Source: Porphyromonadaceae bacterium UBA7180
Lineage (GTDB): Bacteria > Bacteroidota > Bacteroidia > Bacteroidales > Muribaculaceae
DNA length: 5,818 bases
Reading direction: 5' to 3'
Assembly (NCBI GenBank): GCA_002491165.1
Contig: DKVK01000086.1
Coordinates: 994 to 6,811, forward strand
Position numbers and translations under genes: made by a program. The notes under the pieces are model-generated. The model searched no databases. It saw nothing but the letters and a program-made list of their open reading frames with translations, and was not told where the DNA came from. This document shows, in pieces, positions 1 to 5,818 of the stretch; position 1 is the first letter of the stretch, and each line of letters begins with the position of its first letter.

Positions 1-125
1 TTACCATAAACACGATTATTCTGCCGTCCTGTGCCCGGATAATCTCTTTTGACGTAAGCAGTAGCAAAGTCAGTGCCTGTTTCTGTAATTTTTATCAAGC
101 GAAGTGATATTTTTATCTAAATAAT

Positions 126-156
126 TTTGATGTTTAGATTTTTATTTATATTTTTG
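126..156 (+). promoter_or_regulatory. Candidate Bacteroidetes-type promoter (TTTG-N19-TAnnTTTG)
   Basis: TTTG at 126-129 is followed after exactly 19 nt by TATTTTTG at 149-156. This matches the known Bacteroidetes primary sigma consensus of a -33 TTTG and a -7 TAnnTTTG spaced by 19-21 nt. Transcription would start near 160-165, giving a leader of about 225 nt before the secreted-protein gene at 389. A 7-bp AT-only-flanked inverted repeat (ATCTAAA 115-121 / TTTAGAT 133-139) overlaps the -33 region and could be an operator or chance. The local AT content makes false matches easy, so this is a candidate only. Confidence 0.42.
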
Positions 157-185
157 CGGCAGATTTCTCCTATTAGTAAGTGTTC

Positions 186-254
186 GATTTAAACACATAC
201 CGGAGACGCCTGCAGTTTGGGCGGGTTCATCGAATTGAAGTATGTGATTGATTC
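186..254 (+). promoter_or_regulatory. Possible structured 5' leader element
   Basis: Positions 186-200 can pair with 240-254. CACATAC (194-200) and GTATGTG (240-246) match perfectly, and the stem extends outward with two mismatches and one G-U pair. Inside it, CGCC (207-210) can pair with GGCG (220-223). A competing hairpin, GTGTT (180-184) with AACAC (192-196), would use part of the same arm, so two exclusive folds are possible. It matches no riboswitch family I recognise. It lies downstream of the candidate promoter and would be in the leader of the 389 gene. Confidence 0.25.
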
Positions 255-285
255 TTTCCCTTACTATCGGTTTAATCTGAACACT

Positions 286-310
286 TGTTTATAAGCTTGG
301 GATATAAACA
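286..310 (+). promoter_or_regulatory. Inverted repeat upstream of the secreted-protein gene
   Basis: TGTTTATA (286-293) and TATAAACA (303-310) form a perfect 8-bp inverted repeat around a 9-nt spacer, about 80 bp before the start codon at 389. It could be a protein-binding site or an mRNA hairpin. The embedded TAAGCTTG (292-299) resembles a -7 element with one mismatch, but no well-spaced -33 TTTG was found. No T-run follows, so it is not an intrinsic terminator. Confidence 0.25.
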
Positions 311-388
311 TCTGTTGTTTCGGCAATGGTATGTTTAATGAACTCAGAATACACCTTGGACAACCTATAAACAATCTATACTTGTCTT

Positions 389-3300
389 ATGAAAAAATTT
401 CCTTTTAAACCCAAGTTGGTTGCGCTTGCGGCCGTCGCGACTTTGTCTGCGTCTGCATGGGCGGCCAATTTTACGGTGGGAGGTATAAAGTACACCTCCA
501 TCACCGAACCGTCCGGATCTGAGAACGGCACCTGCAAGGTGGCATATCAGAGCCAGGACATCCAAGGGGATATCGTTATCCCCGACTTCGTGACTTACGG
601 CGGGAAAAACTACGATGTAGTGGAGATTGCCTCCGACGCCTTCGGTTACAATGAGTATTGCGACATCGAGCTTACATCGGTGGCCATCGGCAACAACGTA
701 AAGAAAATCGGCAGCGGCGCCTTTGCCGAGCAGTACTACCTCAAATCAGTGACCTTCGGCAACAGCGTGACCGAAATCGGCGGCTCCGCATTCTACGAAT
801 GTTCGCTCAACTCCGTCACCATCCCCGCCGGGGTTAAGGAAATCAAGAGCAGCACCTTCTACGGCAATATGTCGCTGCGCTCCGTAACCCTCAACGAAGG
901 GCTTGAGACCATCGCCCAGATGGCTTTCTACGGTGTTAATAACCTGGCCGAAATCACAATCCCTTCCACAGTCACTTCAATTGACTTTGCCAAAAACGCT
1001 TTCGGCAACTGCAAAAACCTTACTGCCATGAACGTGGCGGCCGGTAATACGGCTTACCGTTCGGTGGACGGAATCGTCTACACGGCCGACGGTACATCGC
1101 TGGTATTCTCGCCGCTGAAACTCGCGGTGGAAAATCTCACCTTCCCGGCCGAACTTACCGGAATAGGCCCCGCGGCTTTCAAGAATAACAAAACCATCAA
1201 GACGGTCACCTTCCCGCCGGAACTCGCCTCTATCGGCAGCGACGCTTTCAACGGTTGCTCGTCTCTGACTTCGCTGACGTTCCCGACGTCGCTGCGCACT
1301 ATCGGGGAATATGCCTTCGCCAACTGCACGGGCTTGACTTCCATTTCCCTCAATGACGGGTTGCAGACCATCGACCTGTCGGCTTTCAAATCCTGCACCG
1401 GCCTTACATCCCTTTTCATCCCGGCCACGGTGGGGAGCATACGGTGGTCGTCGTTTACCGGTTGCACTTCGCTGAAGAAGATTACAGTGGCGCCCGAAAA
1501 CGGCGTTTATTCCTCCGACGGCTATTCCCTGATGGAAACAGCCACGGGCACACTGCTCAATTATGCCACGGCATCGTCCCTGAAGTCTTACACTGTTCCG
1601 GACAATGTGAAGAAAATCAACAGCTTCGCAATTGAGTACGCCAATAATCTCGAGGTGCTCGACCTCAATAAAACCAGCGTCGTGGACAACGATGCCATAG
1701 CCGGGTTGGAGTCACTGCGCGACCTCTCCATGGGGCAGACAATATCGTTGTTAAGCGACGGTGCGGTAGAGTTTTGTCCCAATCTGAACATAATACGCCT
1801 GAACTGCACCGTTCCTCCTGCAATCGGAGGTATGCGCGACCCGTTCCCGATGCGCTTCAACGCCGGCGGCGAGGGTACGCTCTACGTTCCCGACGCAGCG
1901 CTGGCCCTGTACCGCCAATCCATATACTGGACGGACCTGAACCTCAAGGCCCTCAGCACTGCCCCGGCCGTCGAGCCTCCCGTGGAAGATGTCACCACGG
2001 CCCACGCCTACTCCATGGGAAGCCGCGACGGCAAGTTCGGTTTCGTCGACTTCCCCGTCAACGACATCGACGCCTGGAAAGTGGTCAAAGCAACATCCTC
2101 AAGCGACGACCAGGTGGGTGCCGGCGAATATGTGGACGGCAAACTCTACGCCTATACAGTGAATTATGACTACGTGATGGGCGACGGCCTCGAACCCTCC
2201 GGCTTCAAAGTCTACAATCCCGAAAACTTCACCGCTACACGTACCACCGACCCCGATCTTACGGGCCGTGTCGTGGACATGACATACGACTATGCCCACA
2301 ACACCATGTACGCCCTGGTGGAGGAGAACCGTACTACCAACGGCATGATAGGCCTCACCGCCCTCAATGTGGTTGACCTCCAGACCGGTGCCGTGACGCG
2401 CGTAGGCCTCCCCGGCGACATCAAGGCACAGAACGGCAACGGCCAGACGGTGGAGGAACACCTCGTAGGCCTCGCCTCCGATCCCACAGACGGCACGCTC
2501 TACGCCATGGGCGAATACCGCCAGCTCTATACCCTGGACCGCATGACCGGAGCCGCCACAGCACGCGGCCAGCGCAACCGTGTGGCCGTCAACAACGATT
2601 TCCAGTCGATGGCATTCGACGCGCAGGGCAACCTCTACCAGGCACAGTGCCACCCCGACTATGAGTACTTCATGCGCATAGACACCACCGACGGAAAGCT
2701 CTACAACCCCGTCACCGGCGAGGCCGTGACCGTGAACTCCGACTTCACCAACAACGCCGCCCGCTTCCCCGAAGACCCGCAGCTCACCGCCCTCTACTTC
2801 ACCGACAAGACATTCGTCTCCGCCGTCCCGAAGGCAGTGACAGCCCTGACCGCCGCCATCGCTCCCGCATCGCCCAATTCCGTGACGCTGACATGGACGC
2901 TCCCGACCGAGAACTACGACGGCTCCGCTGCCGCAGTCACCGAAGTGCAGGTTTACCGCTTCGGCACCGCACAGCCCTTGGCAACACTCCCCGCCGGCAC
3001 CGTGACATATACCGATAACAACGCCCCGAACGGCGATGTCAGCTACTACGTGGTTGCCAACGCCGGAACGCAGGCCGGATTCCCCGCATGGACTACAATC
3101 TTCGCCGGCGCCGACCGGCTCAAGGCCGTTCATGAACTCGCAGCTTCGCTCGAAGGCAACGAGGCCACCATCACCTGGAAAGCCCCGACCGAAACCGTAA
3201 ACGGCGGTTATGCCGACTATAACAACATCACATACGCCGTCAAGAGCGTCAAGGGCGAAGAAGAGACGCTGCTGGCCGAAAACGTAGCCGGCACATCGTA

Positions 3301-4135
3301 TGTCGCAACCCTTGAAAGCAACGGCACCTACCAGTTCATCGTAATCCCGTATAGCTGCGGCGTGGCCGGTGTGGGCGCCCTCTCCAACCCCGTTACGCTG
3401 CAAGGCGTGGAACGCCTGCCGTACACTTGCGGCTTCGAAGATAACGACGGCGGCACACTCTGGACCATCGTAAACCAGAATACCGGCAGCTACGGTTGGA
3501 GCATCGTGGAAGGCTACGCCTACCAGCGCCTCGACGGCAAGTTCGCGCAGTTCAAGACCGGCGGCTCCTCCACATTCCCGGCCAACGACTGGCTCATCTC
3601 GCCGGCCATCGCCTGCCCGCAGGGTGAATACGAACTCACTTACTTCGTCAACGGAGGCAACTACGACACCCATACCTACAAGGTATTTATGGGCTCCGAC
3701 TCCACCGACCCGGCCGACTTCACTCAGGAAATCTACTCCCTTACCGACGAGAAGGTTTACTCCGAAAGCACAGAGAACAAGAACTACGTTCCCGTCACCG
3801 TGAAGTTCAACATCGACGCCACGGGCGACTACCGTATCGGCTTCCAGGGAATAGGCGCCTCCACTTACGCCACCCTGAGGTTCGACAACGTTAAGTTGGT
3901 ATGCACCAAGCTTACCGGCATAGACGGCATAGAGAACGGCAGTGACGCCATCCGCCTCGTGGCACCGCGCACCGTGGCCTGCGAAACGGCGACCGCCATC
4001 GACGCCTACGCCCTCAACGGCATGCACCTCGGCCACGCCGACGGCAACACGCTGACGCTCCCCGCCACCGGAGCAGTGATAGTGAAAGCCACCACCCCCG
4101 CCGGCGTCTCGGTAACCAAATTCATCCTCAAGTAA
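389..4135 (+). CDS. Secreted multidomain BspA-like LRR surface protein
   Basis: This is a 1248-residue exported protein. Residues 1-25 form a signal peptide (MKK start, hydrophobic core, A-W-A cleavage before Ala26), which fixes the ATG at 389. Residues about 94-475 hold roughly 14-16 BspA/TpLRR-type repeats of about 23 residues (LTSVTIP..V..IG..AF..C pattern), two of them interrupted by inserts; the block ends near 522 with the usual VP..A...Y....W tail. Residues about 532-813 contain four spaced (D/Q/N)G-x-LYA-like strands near 583, 638, 701 and 746, suggesting a beta-propeller-like fold. Two fibronectin type III-like domains follow (about 814-908 and 909-1006), then a choice-of-anchor/cleaved-adhesin-like jellyroll (about 1007-1172; motifs GFED, W and DWLISP). 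The C-terminus (about 1177-1248) resembles a type IX secretion sorting domain, ending in a TKFILK strand. Known relatives are surface adhesins, but the ligand is unknown. Cell-surface or secreted location is inferred. No catalytic motif is visible. It appears monocistronic. Confidence 0.93.
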   Translation: MKKFPFKPKLVALAAVATLSASAWAANFTVGGIKYTSITEPSGSENGTCKVAYQSQDIQGDIVIPDFVTYGGKNYDVVEIASDAFGYNEYCDIELTSVAIGNNVKKIGSGAFAEQYYLKSVTFGNSVTEIGGSAFYECSLNSVTIPAGVKEIKSSTFYGNMSLRSVTLNEGLETIAQMAFYGVNNLAEITIPSTVTSIDFAKNAFGNCKNLTAMNVAAGNTAYRSVDGIVYTADGTSLVFSPLKLAVENLTFPAELTGIGPAAFKNNKTIKTVTFPPELASIGSDAFNGCSSLTSLTFPTSLRTIGEYAFANCTGLTSISLNDGLQTIDLSAFKSCTGLTSLFIPATVGSIRWSSFTGCTSLKKITVAPENGVYSSDGYSLMETATGTLLNYATASSLKSYTVPDNVKKINSFAIEYANNLEVLDLNKTSVVDNDAIAGLESLRDLSMGQTISLLSDGAVEFCPNLNIIRLNCTVPPAIGGMRDPFPMRFNAGGEGTLYVPDAALALYRQSIYWTDLNLKALSTAPAVEPPVEDVTTAHAYSMGSRDGKFGFVDFPVNDIDAWKVVKATSSSDDQVGAGEYVDGKLYAYTVNYDYVMGDGLEPSGFKVYNPENFTATRTTDPDLTGRVVDMTYDYAHNTMYALVEENRTTNGMIGLTALNVVDLQTGAVTRVGLPGDIKAQNGNGQTVEEHLVGLASDPTDGTLYAMGEYRQLYTLDRMTGAATARGQRNRVAVNNDFQSMAFDAQGNLYQAQCHPDYEYFMRIDTTDGKLYNPVTGEAVTVNSDFTNNAARFPEDPQLTALYFTDKTFVSAVPKAVTALTAAIAPASPNSVTLTWTLPTENYDGSAAAVTEVQVYRFGTAQPLATLPAGTVTYTDNNAPNGDVSYYVVANAGTQAGFPAWTTIFAGADRLKAVHELAASLEGNEATITWKAPTETVNGGYADYNNITYAVKSVKGEEETLLAENVAGTSYVATLESNGTYQFIVIPYSCGVAGVGALSNPVTLQGVERLPYTCGFEDNDGGTLWTIVNQNTGSYGWSIVEGYAYQRLDGKFAQFKTGGSSTFPANDWLISPAIACPQGEYELTYFVNGGNYDTHTYKVFMGSDSTDPADFTQEIYSLTDEKVYSESTENKNYVPVTVKFNIDATGDYRIGFQGIGASTYATLRFDNVKLVCTKLTGIDGIENGSDAIRLVAPRTVACETATAIDAYALNGMHLGHADGNTLTLPATGAVIVKATTPAGVSVTKFILK

Positions 4136-4154
4136 CCGACCCCCAACCTCAAAT

Positions 4155-4193
4155 AAAAGCGTCCCCGGCAGCCGATGCCGGGGACGCTTTTTT
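4155..4193. terminator. Intrinsic terminator, probably bidirectional
   Basis: Positions 4155-4170 and 4176-4191 form a perfect 16-bp stem with a GC-rich core (GCGTCCCCGGCA), closed by the 5-nt loop GCCGA and followed by a T-run to 4193. It begins 19 nt after the stop codon of the secreted-protein gene. Because the stem begins with AAAA on the plus strand, minus-strand RNA would also end in a U-run, so it can stop read-through from the convergent HAD operon as well, although that operon ends more than 450 bp away. Confidence 0.93.
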
Positions 4194-4255
4194 ATAAAAC
4201 AGATATAATCAAAAAGAGGAAATATAAAAACCAAGCGGGTAGTTCAAATTTTTAT

Positions 4256-4355
4256 AATCCATACTTTATGAAATGGACATTTCTGTCAATTTCTTAAGGT
4301 GTATGTGAAGAAATTTACAAAATTGTTGATTTTGTAAAGTAAAAGTGTATGGATT
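4256..4355. repeat. Multi-hairpin element bounded by 9-bp inverted repeats
   Basis: AATCCATAC (4256-4264) and GTATGGATT (4347-4355) are perfect inverted repeats 100 bp apart end to end. Between them lie three further inverted repeats: GAAATG/CATTTC (4270-4275/4278-4283), AATTTCTT/AAGAAATT (4288-4295/4308-4315) and TTTACAAAAT/ATTTTGTAAA (4314-4323/4329-4338, loop TGTTG). Together they could fold as a closing stem with several arms in RNA or single-stranded DNA. There is no clear flanking target duplication. The AT richness raises the chance of accidental pairing. The nature of the element is unknown: a structured RNA, a palindromic repeat unit or a decayed mobile element. Confidence 0.35.
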
Positions 4356-4378
4356 CGCAGAGTGAAGCACGGGCGCTC

Positions 4379-4550
4379 CTTAAGCTATATAATCCCTCAA
4401 AAAGACGTAATGTTTGATAACTATATGATAATCAAATCTTGAATTTGTTTGTGCATATTCCACCTTGAAACAATATTTCAATATTCAATAAGTGAATCTT
4501 CAGACACTTATAACTGTATTACGCCAAAAGCAGTGATTTTATAGCTTAAG
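4379..4550. repeat. Imperfect palindrome / MITE-like element with terminal inverted repeats
   Basis: CTTAAGCTATA (4379-4389) and TATAGCTTAAG (4540-4550) are perfect 11-bp inverted repeats. The match continues inward in register (AATC/GATT, then CT/AG), giving 17 of 19 matched positions. CGTAAT (4406-4411) and ATTACG (4518-4523) pair about the same centre. The interior is AT-rich, has no open frame, and contains a smaller hairpin TTGAAA/TTTCAA (4465-4470/4476-4481). Non-coding DNA about 170 bp long with terminal inverted repeats fits a miniature inverted-repeat element; a long-stem RNA is the alternative. Both ends carry TTAA, but this is part of the repeat, so a target duplication is not proven. 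Confidence 0.45.
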
Positions 4551-4566
4551 TTCTTTTGGGGAGGCG

Positions 4567-4593
4567 CTTATAAACTTTATAAATCTTATAAAC
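4567..4593. repeat. Three tandem copies of a 9-bp unit
   Basis: The units are CTTATAAAC, TTTATAAAT and CTTATAAAC, the first and third identical, placed end to end. They lie between the palindromic region and the GC-rich tail of the HAD gene. From memory, similar (TTTATAAAN)-type 9-mers recur between genes in Bacteroidales genomes; their role is not known to me. Copy number in such arrays may vary between strains. Confidence 0.6.
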
Positions 4594-4649
4594 AATGCAC
4601 CCCGGCGCGCGTGGGTCGTCGGGGCGGCTGTCGGGGGGGAGTGATATTG

Positions 4650-5354
4650 TCAGTGGGTGAGGAAGTCGAGGACTTCCTTTAGGTCGCGGATGGTGCCGGG
4701 GTGGGTTTGGGCGTCCTCTTCGGCGGTCCAGCCTTTCCCCTTGAGCCAAAGGGTCTTGCAACCGGCTTCTTCGGCGGGGAGGATGTCCTTGCGCAGCGAG
4801 TCGCCGACGACGAGCACTTCGGCGGCCGGAAGGCCGAGGGCGCGCACTCCCATACGGAAGATTTCAGGGTCGGGTTTGCGAACGCCCACCACGGCGCTCT
4901 CTATTATCTTCTTGAAGAAGTGTGTGAGACGGAAGTCGCCGAGCACGCTTTCGATGTTGCCGTAGAAGTTGGAGACGAGCACCATAGGGTAGCGTGCGGC
5001 GAGTTGTTCGAGCACGGGGCGTGCCCTTTCTATATGGCTGCGCGCGCTTTCGTAGCAGGTGCGGGCTATGGCCTGCGCTTTCTCCTGGACCTCTTGCGGC
5101 GCGAAGACGCCCATCTCGCAGAGGTGTTGCAGCTCTATGCGCATCTTGATGAACAGCAGGTCATGGAAATCATGTTCGGGGAGGATGTGGCGTGTGCGGG
5201 CCAGTTCGCGTTCGGCGTAGACGTAGGTTTCGCGGAACTGGGCTTTGTCTACGAGCACGCCGTTCTGCCGGTAGGCGTCCCAGATGACTTCGCTCCAGTG
5301 GTCTCCGCCGCTGTCGAGCGTGCCGCCGTAGTCGAAGATTATTCCTTTTATCAT
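4650..5354 (-). CDS. HAD-superfamily hydrolase
   Basis: This is a 234-residue cytoplasmic HAD-like hydrolase with a Rossmann core and an alpha-helical cap (about 15-115). Motif I is DYGGT at 8-12 (nucleophile Asp8). Motif II is Ser128 in LVSNFYG, motif III is Lys160 in VRKPDP, and motif IV is GDS with Asp185 and Asp190. The second Asp of the usual DxDxT, the general acid/base of most HAD phosphatases, is Gly10 here; related variants occur in HAD members that still hydrolyse phosphoesters, so the substrate cannot be read from this. The ATG at 5354 is chosen because it begins just before motif I and overlaps the upstream gene's stop by 4 bp (ATGA); the longer in-frame opening to 5642 would run through that gene. 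Coupled translation with a CDP-alcohol phosphatidyltransferase suggests a role in lipid head-group metabolism, by inference. Phosphatase is the most likely activity. Confidence 0.9.
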   Translation of the reverse strand: MIKGIIFDYGGTLDSGGDHWSEVIWDAYRQNGVLVDKAQFRETYVYAERELARTRHILPEHDFHDLLFIKMRIELQHLCEMGVFAPQEVQEKAQAIARTCYESARSHIERARPVLEQLAARYPMVLVSNFYGNIESVLGDFRLTHFFKKIIESAVVGVRKPDPEIFRMGVRALGLPAAEVLVVGDSLRKDILPAEEAGCKTLWLKGKGWTAEEDAQTHPGTIRDLKEVLDFLTH

Positions 5355-5818
5355 AGTTTCTCGGTTTTTAACAGGTCGGTGAATTTGTGGCAAATGTGTT
5401 CGTGGCGCACCATCATGTAGACCATCAGGATGTTGAGCACCGTCAACTCGAAGGCGAAGTAGAGCCACGGCATACGGAACACGAGGATGGCGATGAACAG
5501 CGCGAAGCAGCGGGTGTTGAAGCTCAGTATGTTTGTGTACTTCATCAACGGCAGCGACGCCTGGCGGAAACGTTCGCGGAATTGCTGCGGCACCTTGCCG
5601 TGGTACTTCTCCTGCAGGGCCCGGCGCAGGCGTTGCATCCACGGGGTGCGTTTCTCCTGGCCTACGGTGTAGTTGGTGTAGAACATCAGCACGAGTTTCT
5701 GCACGAAGTTGCGTCGCCAGCCGAGGGCATGGAATTTATTCCACAGGTCGGCGGCGGAGTCGAGTTCGCTCCCCTCCTCGCCTTTCAGGAAATAGAGGTG
5801 GAACTGGCGGTAGTAGTC
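5351..5818 (-). CDS. CDP-alcohol phosphatidyltransferase family protein, C-terminal part
   Basis: The gene enters from the right edge. Only the last 155 residues are present, beginning DYYRQFHLYFLKGEEGSELD; the frame stays open to 5818, so the GTG at 5704 is not the start. The sequence resembles, from memory, Bacteroides CDP-alcohol phosphatidyltransferase proteins of about 300 residues, including the SLPLMKYTNILSFNTR stretch. Two hydrophobic segments (about 104-114 and 118-137 of the fragment) fit inner-membrane helices, followed by a short basic tail. The family joins a CDP-activated diacylglycerol to an alcohol, but its diagnostic DG..AR..G...D...D motif lies outside the window, so the assignment rests on the C-terminal half. 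Relatives are linked to inositol-lipid synthesis in Bacteroides; this is inference here. It ends 4 bp inside the HAD gene. Confidence 0.75.
   Translation of the reverse strand, partial: DYYRQFHLYFLKGEEGSELDSAADLWNKFHALGWRRNFVQKLVLMFYTNYTVGQEKRTPWMQRLRRALQEKYHGKVPQQFRERFRQASLPLMKYTNILSFNTRCFALFIAILVFRMPWLYFAFELTVLNILMVYMMVRHEHICHKFTDLLKTEKL

Larger units (their letters stand above)
1..388. other. Gene-free upstream region with regulatory signals
   Basis: No convincing gene is seen here. The DNA is AT-rich, especially 85-160. At the left edge the minus strand is open from 91 to the window end (28-30 codons, reading ...LLLLTSKEIIRAQDGRIIVF...), but it has no ATG before position 7 and I do not recognise it; it could be part of a gene lying to the left. 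The rest holds a candidate promoter (126-156), two inverted repeats (186-254 and 286-310) and an imperfect direct repeat TCGRTTTAA at 184-192 and 267-275. A second, weaker -7-like sequence, TATACTTG at 377-384, lies only 4 nt before the start codon at 389; if it were used, the transcript would be almost leaderless. No Shine-Dalgarno sequence precedes 389, which is normal in Bacteroidetes. Confidence 0.55.
4194..4649. other. Gene-free AT-rich region between convergent genes
   Basis: Neither strand has an open frame of useful length or recognisable product. Only tiny frames occur, such as ATG 4269 (MKWTFLSIS then stop) and GTG 4305 (12 residues or fewer). The stretch 4194-4595 is AT-rich and dominated by inverted repeats, listed separately. 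The last 55 bp (4596-4649), just past the HAD stop codon, switch abruptly to very GC-rich sequence. A weak CCCCG/CGGGG stem (4600-4604/4620-4624) there could help end the minus-strand transcript but lacks a good T-run. The region's length is unusual for the space between two gene 3' ends. Confidence 0.6.

Noticed and set aside
115..139. ATCTAAA/TTTAGAT hairpin followed by T-rich DNA as a terminator for a gene to the left
   Set aside because: The stem is only 7 bp and almost all AT, with an 11-nt loop, so it is too weak; it also overlaps a better supported promoter match.
326..370. 14-codon frame (MVCLMNSEYTLDNL) just before the main gene
   Set aside because: It is too short to distinguish from chance and has no ribosome-binding signal or recognisable attenuator feature; kept only as a note on the leader.
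2099..4234. 711-codon open frame on the minus strand
   Set aside because: It lies in codon register opposite the secreted-protein gene and arises from absence of TTA, CTA and TCA codons there. Its product is low-complexity, rich in Gly, Val and His, with no recognisable domain, and it would run through the terminator hairpin.
4305..4337. Short GTG-started frame (VKKFTKLLIL) resembling the start of a signal peptide
   Set aside because: It stops after ten residues, the following frame has no secreted-protein features, and the sequence is explained by the 10-bp palindrome at 4314-4338.
4524..4559. CCAAAAG/CTTTTGG hairpin as terminator of the minus-strand operon
   Set aside because: The 22-nt loop and the lack of a T-run on the minus strand make it unconvincing, and its left arm lies inside the larger palindrome.
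4701..5420. 239-codon plus-strand frame opposite the HAD gene
   Set aside because: It is antisense to a gene with all four HAD motifs and shows no recognisable domain of its own.
5355..5642. N-terminal extension of the HAD protein by 96 residues
   Set aside because: It overlaps the clearly coding phosphatidyltransferase in another frame, has Pro/His/Arg-rich shadow composition, and motif I begins right after the ATG at 5354.

Overview
The window looks like part of a Bacteroidales chromosome from a gut-type species, with Muribaculaceae or a relative most likely. The evidence is a secreted BspA-type leucine-rich-repeat protein ending in a type IX-like C-terminal domain, a CDP-alcohol phosphatidyltransferase and HAD pair resembling Bacteroides proteins, a candidate promoter of the Bacteroidetes TTTG/TAnnTTTG type, and no Shine-Dalgarno sequence before the main gene. 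Coding DNA is fairly GC-rich (clearly over half by eye) and the intergenic DNA is strongly AT-rich. The family-level placement is inference.

Layout. Positions 1-388 hold no convincing gene. They contain a consensus-like promoter and a possibly structured leader. Positions 389-4135 (+) encode one 1248-residue secreted protein made of a signal peptide, a BspA-like LRR block, a propeller-like segment, two fibronectin type III-like domains, a jellyroll (choice-of-anchor/cleaved-adhesin type) domain and a C-terminal sorting-like domain. A strong, probably bidirectional intrinsic terminator follows at 4155-4193.

Positions 4194-4649 form a gene-free AT-rich stretch between convergent genes. It holds an imperfect palindrome of about 172 bp with 17/19 matching ends (4379-4550), a multi-hairpin element of about 100 bp (4256-4355) and three tandem copies of a 9-bp unit (4567-4593).

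On the minus strand, a CDP-alcohol phosphatidyltransferase family membrane protein (entering from the right edge, C-terminal 155 residues only) is followed by a 234-residue HAD hydrolase. The two overlap by 4 bp (ATGA), so they are probably translationally coupled and work in one process, most plausibly phospholipid or inositol-lipid head-group metabolism. No functional link between the surface protein and the lipid operon is visible. No complete new system is evident. The least explained DNA is the palindromic material at 4256-4550.
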